Source: Chloroflexota bacterium
Lineage (GTDB): Bacteria; Chloroflexota; Dehalococcoidia; Lucifugimonadales; UBA3495
Direction: 5' to 3'
NCBI GenBank assembly: GCA_028875055.1
Contig: JAPPGG010000049.1
Coordinates: 1-64,000 of the forward strand
Length of the DNA stretch: 64,000 bases
In this document: piece after piece, positions 34,782 through 43,597 of the stretch
Numbering within the stretch: the first letter of the stretch is position 1
Layout of the letters: every line of letters starts with the position of its first letter
Notes under the pieces: model-generated
Told to the model about the DNA's origin: nothing
Seen by the model: the letters and a program-made list of their open reading frames with translations, nothing else
The model's database searches: none
Translations under genes and position numbers: made by a program

Positions 34782-37501
34782 GGTGAGTTACCTCCCAAGG
34801 TGTCACGTAGATTTTGCAGGGACCGATCCAGGTCCTCCAGAGCTTTTTCAAGCTCCCCGATTGTTGCCTCCATTTGTTCCAATTGCTCCAACTGGTCCGA
34901 GGTGACCGATTCCGCATCGAACCCGGATGGCGATGGGGCATCGAAGTCGGCTCCGGTCAGGCGAGCCACGCCCTCCGCCATGGTGTCGGCCATCACCAGG
35001 TTTGTGTTGTCAGCAAGTATAACCTTTTTCAGTTCCGGAAAGTCCAGAAATTCGGACTGCAGATACAGCGGTTCAACGTACACTATTGTATCAGCAATGG
35101 GTACGGCCAACAGGCGCCCCCGAATTATCTCGGAACCAGCTCCCTGCCACAAGGTGAAAAGCTGGGAAAAGTCCTGGTCGTTCTCAATGCGGGCCTCCAC
35201 CTGGCTGGGACCGTCTATCTGCCGGTCGTCCGGGAGATGGTAGCTGCGGAGCTGCCCGTAATAGGGCAGGTCGCTGCGGGCTACCAGCAGGCCCACCAGG
35301 TTCTTCTTCTGACCAGCCGGGGAAAAGGGCATCTGGACTACAAACTCTTCTTTATCCTCGCCTGGCAGTCGCAGGAGCAGGTATGAGGGAGTTACCCGTA
35401 CGCCGTCCTTGCCCAGCCTGGTCTCCAGGGGAACATCCCATTGCTCGGCCTGGTTGAAGAAGACCTGGGAGTCGGTTACATGGTATCGCAGGTAGGTGTC
35501 GGCCTGGGCGGAAAAGAGGGTAATCGGGTACCGGATGTGGGGACGAAGGTCTTCGGGCATTTCTCCGAAGGGCTTGAACAGGGTGGGTAGGGCGTCGCGG
35601 TACATGCTCAACAGGGGCTCGTCAGGCTCCATAACGTAGAGGTCCACCTCTCCGCTGTAGGCGTTAATGACCGCCTTGATGCTGTTGCGGATGTAGTTGA
35701 AACCCTGCTCGCCGGGGGTTGAATAGGGATAGCCGTCGGTGACGGTGTACGCGTCCTGGATCCACCACAACTGACCGTACTCATCAAGCACGGGGTAGGG
35801 GTCCTGGTCCAGCTTCAGGAAGGGGGCAATGGCCTTTACCCGCTGGCCCACGTGGCGATAGAACTGGACGCGGCTGCCCTCGGTCACCTGGTCACTGAGA
35901 AGAATGTTGATGTCACCGAACTTCAGAGCGTACAGAGCGCGACGGAAGAAGGAATCAAGGGGAACGCCACCGTCGCCGTCGTAGTTCCAGGTGTCGGAGC
36001 CGGGATTCACTTCGCGCATGCCGCTGTTGACGATGGCAAACTCGATGGGAGATTCGCCGTAATAGACCTCGGGGCGGCTGACGGGCAGTTCTCCCTTGAT
36101 GGGAATGTCCTGGATGAAGTACTCGGGCCGGCCCTCACCCAGGGTGTAGCCGGTGGCGGGGGTCATGGACACGCCGTAGCCGTGGGTGTACTGGAGGCGC
36201 TGGTTGACCCAGTTCTGGGCATCGCCGGGCAGATTATCCGGGTCTAGCTCCCGAGCCGCGATAAGCACCTGTTGCACTTTGCCGTCCACCAGGTAGCGGT
36301 CCGAGTCCACGTTCAGAAAATTATAGTAGAGCTCCATGAACTGAAGTTGATTGTAGGCATCCTGCAACGGGGCGGCGTCCCAGAGGCGAATGCCGTCTAT
36401 GGTGCTGCGGTGCTGTTCCACCGCCTCCACCGAAAGGGACTCGGCGGCGGGGTATTGAACTTCCACCACGTTTTCCAGGCCGTAGGCGGAGCGGGTGGCA
36501 TCTATGTTGCGCTGGATGTAGGACTGCTCGCGGGCGAATTCGTCGGGGTTGACCCTGAAGCGCTGGAAGAGGGCCGGGTAGAGAATGCCGGCCAGCAGGA
36601 ACATTATCAGCCAGAGGCTGAAGGAGCCGGCCATCAGGCGCAGCCCAACGTAGCGGACGCTGACGCCAAAACCCGCCGCGGCCAGCAGCGCAATTCCGGC
36701 CAGGAACCAGTAAACGGGAATGCGGGCGTTTACGTCGGTGTAGGTGGCTCCTATGACTACACCACCCTCGGACAGGACCAACTCGTAAATGTTGAGGACA
36801 TGATGCAGGGCAAGGACCAGCATCAGCCATATGCCCAGGCCGGCAAGGTGGCGCAAGGTTCGGGGGGCGACGACAAAGTTGAGGCCACGCAGGACGTAAA
36901 TGAAGGCGTGAAGGCCCACCGCAACCCCAATGGAGGTTATGCACAGGGCCAGCAGCCAGACCTGGGACGCCCGCATAACCTGCAGGTCAACGGCATAGAA
37001 GGTGACGTCGCGGCCGAACTGGGGGTCGAGAACACCAAAGGGAGTCTGGTGGAGCAGAAGGAGTACCAGTTCCCAGTGCTGGGCCGCCTGGGAGCCGAAG
37101 ACCAGCCCACAGATGAGGATGGAGGTGTAAATGAACACCTGCATCAACGCCAGGCACAACCGCAGAAAGTCGGCGGGCAGGGGTCGGGATACGGGCCCCA
37201 TGGCCAGGGGCAGGGCTACGTAAAGGTTGAGGGCGATTACCGTTGACGCCAGCAGGCCGGGAATAAGGAACAGCCCCATTCGAATAAAGGTTACGTACAG
37301 GAAGGGGCGGCCGTAACCCAGCTGGTCGTGCCAGAGGTAGTTGGCATACAGGCCAATGGGATACCACAGCGCCGCCAGGGCCAGGCAAGCCACGATTAAT
37401 ATCAGGAACCAGCGCCGGAAGAAGGCGTACGCCCCGGCGGAAAGGCCCGGCAGCGGTGGGCCGGGTACCGGGTCGGCGTCGTTAATCAGGTCGTGGTTCA
37501 C
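34778..37501 (-). CDS. UPF0182 family integral membrane protein
   Basis: The 907-aa product has seven or so transmembrane segments in its first 340 residues (for example WFLILIVACLALAALWYPIG) and a very large, probably extracytoplasmic soluble domain. The C-terminal 45 residues form an acidic coiled-coil (QLEQLEQMEATIGELEKALEDL). It matches UPF0182 in length and in motifs such as QYTHGYGVSMTPATGY. The function is unknown. GTG start. Its 4-nt overlap with argD suggests cotranslation with an arginine enzyme, which is odd and may be chance. Confidence 0.88.
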   Translation of the reverse strand: MNHDLINDADPVPGPPLPGLSAGAYAFFRRWFLILIVACLALAALWYPIGLYANYLWHDQLGYGRPFLYVTFIRMGLFLIPGLLASTVIALNLYVALPLAMGPVSRPLPADFLRLCLALMQVFIYTSILICGLVFGSQAAQHWELVLLLLHQTPFGVLDPQFGRDVTFYAVDLQVMRASQVWLLALCITSIGVAVGLHAFIYVLRGLNFVVAPRTLRHLAGLGIWLMLVLALHHVLNIYELVLSEGGVVIGATYTDVNARIPVYWFLAGIALLAAAGFGVSVRYVGLRLMAGSFSLWLIMFLLAGILYPALFQRFRVNPDEFAREQSYIQRNIDATRSAYGLENVVEVQYPAAESLSVEAVEQHRSTIDGIRLWDAAPLQDAYNQLQFMELYYNFLNVDSDRYLVDGKVQQVLIAARELDPDNLPGDAQNWVNQRLQYTHGYGVSMTPATGYTLGEGRPEYFIQDIPIKGELPVSRPEVYYGESPIEFAIVNSGMREVNPGSDTWNYDGDGGVPLDSFFRRALYALKFGDINILLSDQVTEGSRVQFYRHVGQRVKAIAPFLKLDQDPYPVLDEYGQLWWIQDAYTVTDGYPYSTPGEQGFNYIRNSIKAVINAYSGEVDLYVMEPDEPLLSMYRDALPTLFKPFGEMPEDLRPHIRYPITLFSAQADTYLRYHVTDSQVFFNQAEQWDVPLETRLGKDGVRVTPSYLLLRLPGEDKEEFVVQMPFSPAGQKKNLVGLLVARSDLPYYGQLRSYHLPDDRQIDGPSQVEARIENDQDFSQLFTLWQGAGSEIIRGRLLAVPIADTIVYVEPLYLQSEFLDFPELKKVILADNTNLVMADTMAEGVARLTGADFDAPSPSGFDAESVTSDQLEQLEQMEATIGELEKALEDLDRSLQNLRDTLGGNSP

Positions 37502-37805
37502 AAACAGCTGCCCTGAGTGTCATCAGCGGAAGTTTGGCGGCAAGGTCGGTCCGGTTACAAGCGAAAGACCACGGATTCGGGGCAAGTCACCAGTTTCATG
37601 ACAGAAAAGGACGGAGCCTGCCAAGGACCTCCGGGCACTCAATGGGTCGGAGTGTATCAGAAAGAAATCCAGGTGTTTCGCCCTGGTTGACCAGGCATTT
37701 GACTTTTCCTTTCCGGATACCGACATTCACCTGTATGGCGGGTTAACAGCTCAACAAGCTCGTAATTGTGAATCCGCCGCCAGTCATTTCAAGGCAGGTG
37801 AGCCA
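37502..37805. other. Intergenic region between UPF0182 gene and argB
   Basis: These 304 bp contain a minus-strand extended -10-like TGATACACT at 37651-37659 that could drive the UPF0182-argD part, and a 14-bp inverted repeat CCTGGTTGACCAGG at about 37680. No gene was found. Confidence 0.4.
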
Positions 37806-38603
37806 TCAGCCCAGAATCCGGGTGCCACCGCCCTCGCCTTCGAGGCATTTGAGCAGCACGCCGGGTTCCCGGCCATCCACAATGTCGGCCACCGGGGCGC
37901 TGTCCAGGGCCCTGACGCAGGCTTCCAGCTTGGGAATCATGCCGCCCCGAACCACATCGGAGTTAAGCAGCAGGTTGGCCCGGCGGCGGTCCAGGCGGGC
38001 CATCACCCGCCCGTTGCCGTCCATAACGCCGGGAACGTCAGTGAGGAAAATCAGGTGCTGGGAGCCCAGGGCGTGGGCCAGTTCCCCCGCTACCGTGTCG
38101 CCGTTGATGTTGAGCGCGCCGCCGGCATGCTCGGAGCCGTCGCGCTCCTGCATGGCCAGGGGGGCCAGCATGGGTATGTAGCCGCCCCGGAGCACGGCGT
38201 TGATTGGCTCGGGGTTGACCCGGGTAATTTCGCCCACGTAGCCCAGATCGGGGTTGGCGACGCGGGCCTCCAGAATGCCGGCGTCGATGCCGCTCATTCC
38301 CAGCACCCGGGCGCCGAGACCGTGCATGATGCCGACCAGCTCCTTGTTTACAAGGCCGGTAAGAACTGCCACCACAATGTCCAGGCTGTCGGCGTCGGTA
38401 ACCCTCAGCCCGTTAACGAACCGGGGAATTATTCCCTGGCGCTGCATCCAGCTGGATATGACGGGACCTCCCCCGTGGACTACCACCACATCGAGGCCCT
38501 GCTGCTGCAGCGCGACCAGGTCCTTCAGGCTGGTGTCGTTGTTTCCCAGGGTGCTGCCCCCGATCTTTACGACTATGGGCGGTTTCGAATCCGGGTCGGG
38601 CAC
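37806..38603 (-). CDS. argB: Acetylglutamate kinase
   Basis: ArgB phosphorylates N-acetylglutamate in arginine synthesis. The 265-aa amino acid kinase has IVVKIGGSTLGN at the N-terminus, the Gly-rich VVVHGGGPVISSWM, ALNINGDTVAGELA, and the ATP-site DVPGVMDGNGRV. The starting codon is GTG with GGAGG about 7 nt upstream. It lies 161 bp after argJ on the same strand. Confidence 0.94.
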   Translation of the reverse strand: MPDPDSKPPIVVKIGGSTLGNNDTSLKDLVALQQQGLDVVVVHGGGPVISSWMQRQGIIPRFVNGLRVTDADSLDIVVAVLTGLVNKELVGIMHGLGARVLGMSGIDAGILEARVANPDLGYVGEITRVNPEPINAVLRGGYIPMLAPLAMQERDGSEHAGGALNINGDTVAGELAHALGSQHLIFLTDVPGVMDGNGRVMARLDRRRANLLLNSDVVRGGMIPKLEACVRALDSAPVADIVDGREPGVLLKCLEGEGGGTRILG

Positions 38604-38764
38604 TCCAACCTCCGGGTTGGTTTGTATATATCTGGCAGGAAACTTAAGAATCCCCCCAGCCGCTGGCGTCCGCTTCGCTGGGAGGATTTCAATCTCGGAT
38701 TTAAGGCAGCCTTGAGCAGCCCTGCTGCCGCCGAATTACCGGAAAGGGCAGGCGGCGCATCACC

Positions 38765-39985
38765 CTACGTGGTGTAGGCGCTGTTGATAATCACGTATTC
38801 CTCGGTAAGGTCACAGCCCCAGGCGGTGGCCTCGCCTTCTCCCAAATGCAATCGCAGCCGGAAAGTTACCTCGGGCTGCTTCATCAACGAAACAACCGCG
38901 TCCCGATGGAAGGGAATGGGCTTCCCCGCTTCCATAATACACACGCCATTTATGAACAGGTCCACCTTTTCCTCTTCAGCAGCGGCGCCACTGCGCCCGA
39001 GAGCCATCATCAACCTGCCCCAGTTGGGGTCGGTGCCGTAAACCGCTGATTTGACCAGGTTCGATGAAGCTACGGTTTTGGCGGCCAGCCGGGCATCGTC
39101 GGTACTGGCGGCGCCGTCCACCTCAACGACGATCAGGTGGGATGCTCCCTCACCGTCACGGGCAAGTTCCCGGGTTAGGTGGGTACAGACCTGGCGCAGG
39201 GCGTCCATGAAGGCCTCGCCGGCCATCGTGCCCCCGCTAATCGGGTGATTGTGGGCCGCGCCGTTGGCCATCACCAAAACGGTGTCGTTGGTGCTGCTGT
39301 CGCCGTCCACGCTGAGCATATTGTAGGTCTCGTCGGCAACCTGGCTGAGGCATTGCTGCAGGAAAGCCGGCTCGACCGCCGCGTCAGTGGCAAGGAAAGA
39401 CAGCATGGTGGCCATGTTGGGGTGGATCATGCCTGAACCCTTGGCAATGCCCCCGAGATGGATCTGGCATTCGTCCACTTCGAAGGCAACGGCCACCTCC
39501 TTGGGACGGGTATCGGTGGTCATGATGGCCCTGGCCATGTCGGGGCCGCCATTGCCGTGAAGCTCTATCTGGTCCAGGCCATCACGAATGAGAGCCATGG
39601 GGAGTTCTACGCCGATTATGCCGGTGCTGCAGACCAGGACCTCCTCCGGCATGGCGCCCGTTTTAAGCGCGGCCAATCGGGTCATTTCAACAGCGTCAAT
39701 ATAGCCCTGCTCCCCGACGCAGGTATTGGCGATACCGGCGTTTACTATGAGACCGCGCATGGGGATGCCCTGTGCCAGGCGTTCCTGGTTCACGGTGACG
39801 GTGGAAGACCTGACCGTGCTTCTGGTGAAAACGCCGGCAGCGGCGCAGGGCAGCTCGGAGAACAGAACACAGAGGTCCAGCTTGTCCTCGGCGAAGGTTT
39901 TCAGTCCTGCGTAAGTGGCCCCGGCCATGAACCCCTGAGGGGTGGTAATGGTCCCACCGTCAACAAACTCAATCTCACCGGCCAT
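38765..39985 (-). CDS. argJ: Glutamate N-acetyltransferase/amino-acid N-acetyltransferase ArgJ
   Basis: ArgJ transfers acetyl from N-acetylornithine to glutamate and can also make acetylglutamate from acetyl-CoA. The 406-aa precursor carries the self-cleavage motif KGSGMIHPNMATMLSF, where the Thr before MLSF becomes the nucleophile of the beta chain, and ends with the conserved EEYVIINSAYTT. I chose ATG 39985; the frame is open further but crosses the promoter at 40030-40038. This is the first gene of the arginine run. Confidence 0.95.
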   Translation of the reverse strand: MAGEIEFVDGGTITTPQGFMAGATYAGLKTFAEDKLDLCVLFSELPCAAAGVFTRSTVRSSTVTVNQERLAQGIPMRGLIVNAGIANTCVGEQGYIDAVEMTRLAALKTGAMPEEVLVCSTGIIGVELPMALIRDGLDQIELHGNGGPDMARAIMTTDTRPKEVAVAFEVDECQIHLGGIAKGSGMIHPNMATMLSFLATDAAVEPAFLQQCLSQVADETYNMLSVDGDSSTNDTVLVMANGAAHNHPISGGTMAGEAFMDALRQVCTHLTRELARDGEGASHLIVVEVDGAASTDDARLAAKTVASSNLVKSAVYGTDPNWGRLMMALGRSGAAAEEEKVDLFINGVCIMEAGKPIPFHRDAVVSLMKQPEVTFRLRLHLGEGEATAWGCDLTEEYVIINSAYTT

Positions 39986-40029
39986 GAACGGCGTCCCCCT
40001 AAGAAAAGTCGCTTTTTCAACAGGCGAAA

Positions 40030-40038
40030 AGTATAACA
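40030..40038 (-). promoter_or_regulatory. Extended -10 promoter of argJ
   Basis: On the minus strand TGTTATACT (hexamer 40035-40030) lies about 45 bp before the argJ start and drives the arginine run. Confidence 0.55.
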
Positions 40039-40202
40039 CAGAGGCCCATGGCAAGACAGTTGGGCGGGAAGGACGCAACAAGGGGGGCGCGCCTTGAAGA
40101 GTGTCACGGTGAGGCCTCGTCAGGCTGAAGGCGATATGGCCACTGTTCAAGGTATCAGTCTCCATCTAAGACGCGGTTCACCAGCGGCGGTGGGAGCCGC
40201 CG

Positions 40203-40230
40203 TTGACAACGCAGGGCTAGTCTCTATAAT
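40203..40230 (+). promoter_or_regulatory. Consensus promoter placed for a leaderless mRNA
   Basis: A perfect TTGACA (40203-40208) and a perfect TATAAT (40225-40230) are 16 bp apart. The ATG of the MBL hydrolase is at 40242, only 11 bp after the -10, so the transcript would begin at or within about 5 nt of the start codon. Confidence 0.75.
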
Positions 40231-40241
40231 TCACTGGCACT

Positions 40242-41087
40242 ATGCGACTGGGCAGCGCCGAACTCACCATAGTCAGCGACGGCGTTATGCGCATGGACGG
40301 CGGGTCCATGTACGGCGCAGTACCCAAAGTCATCTGGAGCCGCCGCGATCCCCCCGACCGCAAGAACCGCGTTACCGTGGGCCTCAACTGCTTCCTGATA
40401 CGTCACCGGGGGAAAACGGTGCTGGTGGATGCCGGGGCGGGAACCAAGCACGACCGTCAAGCCCGATCCATCTACGGGCTGAGGGCCGGCAAGCTGGTCG
40501 CCAACCTGCGCCAGCAGGGCGTTCAACCCCAGGACATTGACCTGGTAGTCCTTACCCACCTCCACTTCGATCACGTTGGCGGCTGCACTCGTTACCATCG
40601 CGGTACCAGCAAGGCGGCGCCCGTCTTCCCCAGGGCAACCCACGTGGTGCAGCGGGCGGACTGGGATGAAGCCAACAATTCCAACGAACGCACCCGCCTG
40701 GCCTACCATGCCGATGACTTCGTGCCGCTACAGGACTCGCAACAGCTGGAGTTGCTGGACGGGGACACCGAGCTCCTCCCGGGGCTTTGGGTGCGGCATA
40801 CGGGCGGGCACACGGCGGGCCACCAGATGTTGTACCTGGAGTCTGACGGCGAGAAACTGGCCAGCTTTGGCGACGTCGTGCCCACCGCCGAGCACCTGCC
40901 CCTGACCTACATAACCGCCATTGACCTGTACCCAATGGATACCCTGGCTGCCAAGCGCCGCTGGCTTACCCAGGCGGAAGAGGAAAACTGGCTGCTGGTC
41001 TTCGGACACGGCGTGGGTTCCGTGGCGGGTCGCCTAACCAGGAACGAACGAGGAAGGCTGGTTCTGGCGGCGGAGGAATCAGAGTAA
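40242..41087 (+). CDS. MBL-fold metallo-hydrolase
   Basis: This 281-aa metallo-beta-lactamase-fold enzyme has the HxHxDH metal motif in VVLTHLHFDHVGG, a third His in HTGGHTAGHQM, and Asp in ASFGDVVPTAEHLP, so both metal sites are complete. It resembles N-acyl-homoserine-lactonase and glyoxalase-like hydrolases, but the substrate cannot be assigned. The near-perfect promoter implies a leaderless, probably well expressed mRNA. The N-terminal SAELTIVSDGVMRMDGG is family-typical, supporting the first ATG. Confidence 0.88.
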   Translation: MRLGSAELTIVSDGVMRMDGGSMYGAVPKVIWSRRDPPDRKNRVTVGLNCFLIRHRGKTVLVDAGAGTKHDRQARSIYGLRAGKLVANLRQQGVQPQDIDLVVLTHLHFDHVGGCTRYHRGTSKAAPVFPRATHVVQRADWDEANNSNERTRLAYHADDFVPLQDSQQLELLDGDTELLPGLWVRHTGGHTAGHQMLYLESDGEKLASFGDVVPTAEHLPLTYITAIDLYPMDTLAAKRRWLTQAEEENWLLVFGHGVGSVAGRLTRNERGRLVLAAEESE

Positions 41088-41178
41088 CGCCGGAAGGCCG
41101 GCGGAAGGCCAACCTGCCCGTTCCAGCCCGGGCGCCCTGGCAGCAGAAGGGGGCGCTCCGCACTTTTGAGGTGATGCA

Positions 41179-41517
41179 TTGACCAGCGCGGCGCCTTACT
41201 GCGTTTTTTGCGAAATTGTGGCGGGTCGGGAACCGGCCCGGATACGGTATGTGGACGACGAGATCATCGTCATTGTCAATCGCCTGACCTGGGTGCCGGT
41301 GATGCTGCTGGCCATGCCCAAGAAACATATGAGCCAGCTGGAAATGTGGAGCAGCGGCATTATGGAGAGGCTGGGCACCATAGCAGTGGACCTGGGGTGC
41401 ATGTTCTGTCCCAACGGATTCCGGATACTGTCCAATTTTGGGTATGACGGGCTGCAAAGCCAGAGCCACGGGCACATCCACATTATTGGCGGCACGTACC
41501 TGGGGCATTACGCCTGA
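41179..41517 (+). CDS. HIT domain protein
   Basis: This 112-aa histidine-triad protein has an N-terminal zinc-type motif (YCVFCEIVAG) and the C-terminal triad HGHIHIIGGTYLGH. HIT proteins hydrolyse or transfer nucleoside monophosphates. Start TTG with GAGGTG 5 nt upstream. It follows the MBL hydrolase by 91 bp. Confidence 0.85.
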   Translation: MTSAAPYCVFCEIVAGREPARIRYVDDEIIVIVNRLTWVPVMLLAMPKKHMSQLEMWSSGIMERLGTIAVDLGCMFCPNGFRILSNFGYDGLQSQSHGHIHIIGGTYLGHYA

Positions 41518-41619
41518 GCAGACCAACGTGCGGCCCCGCCCCAACTGGGAGAAGGTCGCCTCCTGGTGTTACACTTCTACCGGAAGTTCCCGCAGCCAGC
41601 ACAAGGAGAGACACCGGAA

Positions 41620-42396
41620 ATGGCAGAAACCGTCCTCTACGAAAAGACTGAAAACATCGTGACCATTACCCTGAACCGGCCCGACGCCCTCAACTCCATC
41701 AACCGGCAGTTGCGGGCCGACTTGGCGGAGGCCATTACCACTTTCGATGCAGATTCCGACGCCCGGGTGGCGATCGTTACCGGCGCGGGCCGGGCCTTTT
41801 GCGCGGGCCGGGATTTGAAGGAACGGGCCAATGACAACGCCGACGGACGCCAGGCCCGGGCGGCGGACAGCATGTACCCGGACCGCCCCTACATGTGGCC
41901 CCAGACGTGGAAACCCATCATCGCCGCCATCAACGGGTTTGCCCTGGCCGGGGGCTGGTCCATCGCCCAGATGTGCGACCTGCGTATCGCCTCGGAGGAT
42001 GCGAAACTGGGGATAACCGAGACCAAGTGGAGTTTGCTGCCACCCTTCGGCACCATCCTGCCCAAGCAGATTGGCCTGGCCGCCACGCTGGAACTGTGCC
42101 TTACCGCCCAGCCGGTGACCGCCCAGAGGGCCTACGATATGGGCTTTTTGAACAAGGTGGTGCCCGCCGATGACCTGCTGGAGGAGGCCATGGGCATGGC
42201 GGCGCAGATTGCGGAGAACGCGCCGCTGGCTGTGCAGTACTTCAAGGAACTGGCCTACCGGGGGCTGAACATGTCCACCCAGGACATTTCATCGCTAACC
42301 TATCATATGTACGACCAGCTACTGACCACCGAGGACTCGAAGGAGGGCCCGAAGGCCTTTGCCGAGAAGCGGAAGCCAAACTGGCAGGGGAGGTAA
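41620..42396 (+). CDS. Enoyl-CoA hydratase/isomerase family protein
   Basis: The 258-aa crotonase-fold protein has TLNRPDALNSINRQL, the oxyanion-hole loops GAGRAFCAGRDLKE and NGFALAGGWSIAQMCDL, and a probable catalytic Glu in GITETKWSLLPPFGT. It likely hydrates enoyl-CoA or acts on a related CoA ester. AAGGAGAG precedes ATG 41620; an in-frame start at 41566 lacks a Shine-Dalgarno. It is followed by a terminator. Confidence 0.88.
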   Translation: MAETVLYEKTENIVTITLNRPDALNSINRQLRADLAEAITTFDADSDARVAIVTGAGRAFCAGRDLKERANDNADGRQARAADSMYPDRPYMWPQTWKPIIAAINGFALAGGWSIAQMCDLRIASEDAKLGITETKWSLLPPFGTILPKQIGLAATLELCLTAQPVTAQRAYDMGFLNKVVPADDLLEEAMGMAAQIAENAPLAVQYFKELAYRGLNMSTQDISSLTYHMYDQLLTTEDSKEGPKAFAEKRKPNWQGR

Positions 42397-42421
42397 AGGG
42401 GAGGTAACCGGACCTGAAGCG

Positions 42422-42462
42422 AGAAGGGACAGGGTGGCGATGCACTCTGTCCCTTGTTCTTG
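42422..42462. terminator. Terminator between enoyl-CoA hydratase and retropepsin genes
   Basis: AAGGGACAG (42424-42432) pairs perfectly with CTGTCCCTT (42447-42455), with an inner GTG/CAC extension, and is followed by GTTCTTG. It lies between convergent genes. Confidence 0.7.
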
Positions 42463-42488
42463 ATAAGCCAGATTCTCCGGTGGCTGGC

Positions 42489-42851
42489 CTATAGCATGTA
42501 CGGCGGGCCCATTTCTTCATCGCCCACACGCTCAAGGGACTGAGTAATGGGGTTCACCCTGAATCTCATATTTTCCAGCAGTTCGTAGCCAATCAAGGGT
42601 ATGGGCGCCACCATGACGGTTGCCAGAAAACCCTGGTCCTCGAGCCTGCCAAACGCGCCGTAGGTATCTCTTTCCACCACGCCGTTGGCCGTAACAAACC
42701 GTCTCCTGCCATTTGGGACAGGGATTAACCCCAGGTTCTCTATTTCGTCTGCAGGAAGTCCAACAAAAACTGCCCCCGTATCCACCAGGAAAGTAAACTC
42801 TCGCTCTGCGTGCGGCCCTATAATTGTAGCGTTAACCTCTGTCTGCCCCAT
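42489..42851 (-). CDS. Second retropepsin-like aspartic protease domain protein
   Basis: This 120-aa protein has the aspartic protease core FTFLVDTGAVFVGLP near residue 27 and IPLIGYELLENMRFRVNP later. It is unlike the 31120 copy in sequence and has no small partner gene. GGGAG lies 5 nt before ATG 42851 and the promoter is at 42879-42887. Confidence 0.7.
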   Translation of the reverse strand: MGQTEVNATIIGPHAEREFTFLVDTGAVFVGLPADEIENLGLIPVPNGRRRFVTANGVVERDTYGAFGRLEDQGFLATVMVAPIPLIGYELLENMRFRVNPITQSLERVGDEEMGPPYML

Positions 42852-42878
42852 AGTTTCTCCCAATGGTGTCGTGGTGGG

Positions 42879-42887
42879 ATTGTATCA
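42879..42887 (-). promoter_or_regulatory. Extended -10 promoter of retropepsin gene
   Basis: TGATACAAT on the minus strand lies about 28 bp before the start, identical to the element at 11799-11807. Confidence 0.5.
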
Positions 42888-42901
42888 ACCGAGAAGCCCT
42901 G

Positions 42902-42946
42902 AAATAGGAAGCATTCCGATGCACTTTGGTATCGCCGTTGTGTTAG
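42902..42946. repeat. Direct repeat copy 1
   Basis: This 45-bp segment is 41/45 identical to 43498-43542. The two copies flank the 115-aa membrane protein gene. Confidence 0.8.
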
Positions 42947-43047
42947 TTTCCCTCAATCCCTTTAAAATGCGAATTCTGTCTTTGAATAGTCAGTCAGCGG
43001 ATTGACCAAGAGGCCTCGAGCCTTATTTGGGAGAGGGTCAACGATGC

Positions 43048-43395
43048 CTATTTGTTTCCGGGTGGAGGTTCGGTGAACTTCTCGCCCTTCTCTGCTGCTT
43101 CAAGGCGGCGGCGATTCCAGTCTTCCCAGAGCTTTTGATTTTCCCTTCTGCCACGTTCCTCTCCCCGCGCTTCCCTTCTCTTCAAGAACTGTTCAGCTAC
43201 CATAGGAACTCCTTCTACCAGTAGTATTGTGTTGGCCGTCGCAGCAATGATTATTGGCGCAACCAGCCTGAAAGATTCCAGCGCCGGGAGTTCCTCTATT
43301 CCTGACAACACACCGAGGGTTCCCAGGCCAGCCAGGTACTGGGCCACAAACAAGGACAGGAACCATTCCTCCCTGCCTGAACTGACCGGAATCAT
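43048..43395 (-). CDS. Membrane protein with charged C-terminal tail, unknown
   Basis: The 115-aa product has two hydrophobic stretches (about residues 12-33 and 43-65), then a strongly charged, helical tail (FLKRREARGEERGRRENQKLWEDWNRRRLE). No family is recognised. It has its own promoter (43475-43483) and is flanked by direct repeats, so it may be a small inserted module. Confidence 0.55.
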   Translation of the reverse strand: MIPVSSGREEWFLSLFVAQYLAGLGTLGVLSGIEELPALESFRLVAPIIIAATANTILLVEGVPMVAEQFLKRREARGEERGRRENQKLWEDWNRRRLEAAEKGEKFTEPPPGNK

Positions 43396-43474
43396 TCGCC
43401 GTACTGTTCATTAACATACAAGAGCCGAATCTATTGCAGCCTTCACGCAAGGATGGTTTCATTTATTTGCCAGG

Positions 43475-43483
43475 AGTATAGCA
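43475..43483 (-). promoter_or_regulatory. Extended -10 promoter of the flanked membrane protein
   Basis: On the minus strand TGCTATACT lies about 80 bp before the gene start. Confidence 0.5.
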
Positions 43484-43497
43484 GTCTGTGGCGCCGC

Positions 43498-43542
43498 AAA
43501 TAAGAAGCATTCCGAGGCACTTTAGTATCGGCGTTGTGTTAG
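43498..43542. repeat. Direct repeat copy 2
   Basis: Second copy of the 45-bp repeat at 42902-42946; weaker similarity continues for about 14 bp beyond it. It lies 55 bp before the alpha/beta hydrolase gene and may include its promoter region. Confidence 0.8.
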
Positions 43543-43597
43543 ACTGCATCAAACCCCAAACAATTGGGAATCCTGATCTGAAGTGGAGGTAAATGCC

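Noticed and set aside
33198-35243. 681-residue plus-strand frame across argD and the UPF0182 gene
   Set aside because: It spans three real minus-strand genes and has no domain features.
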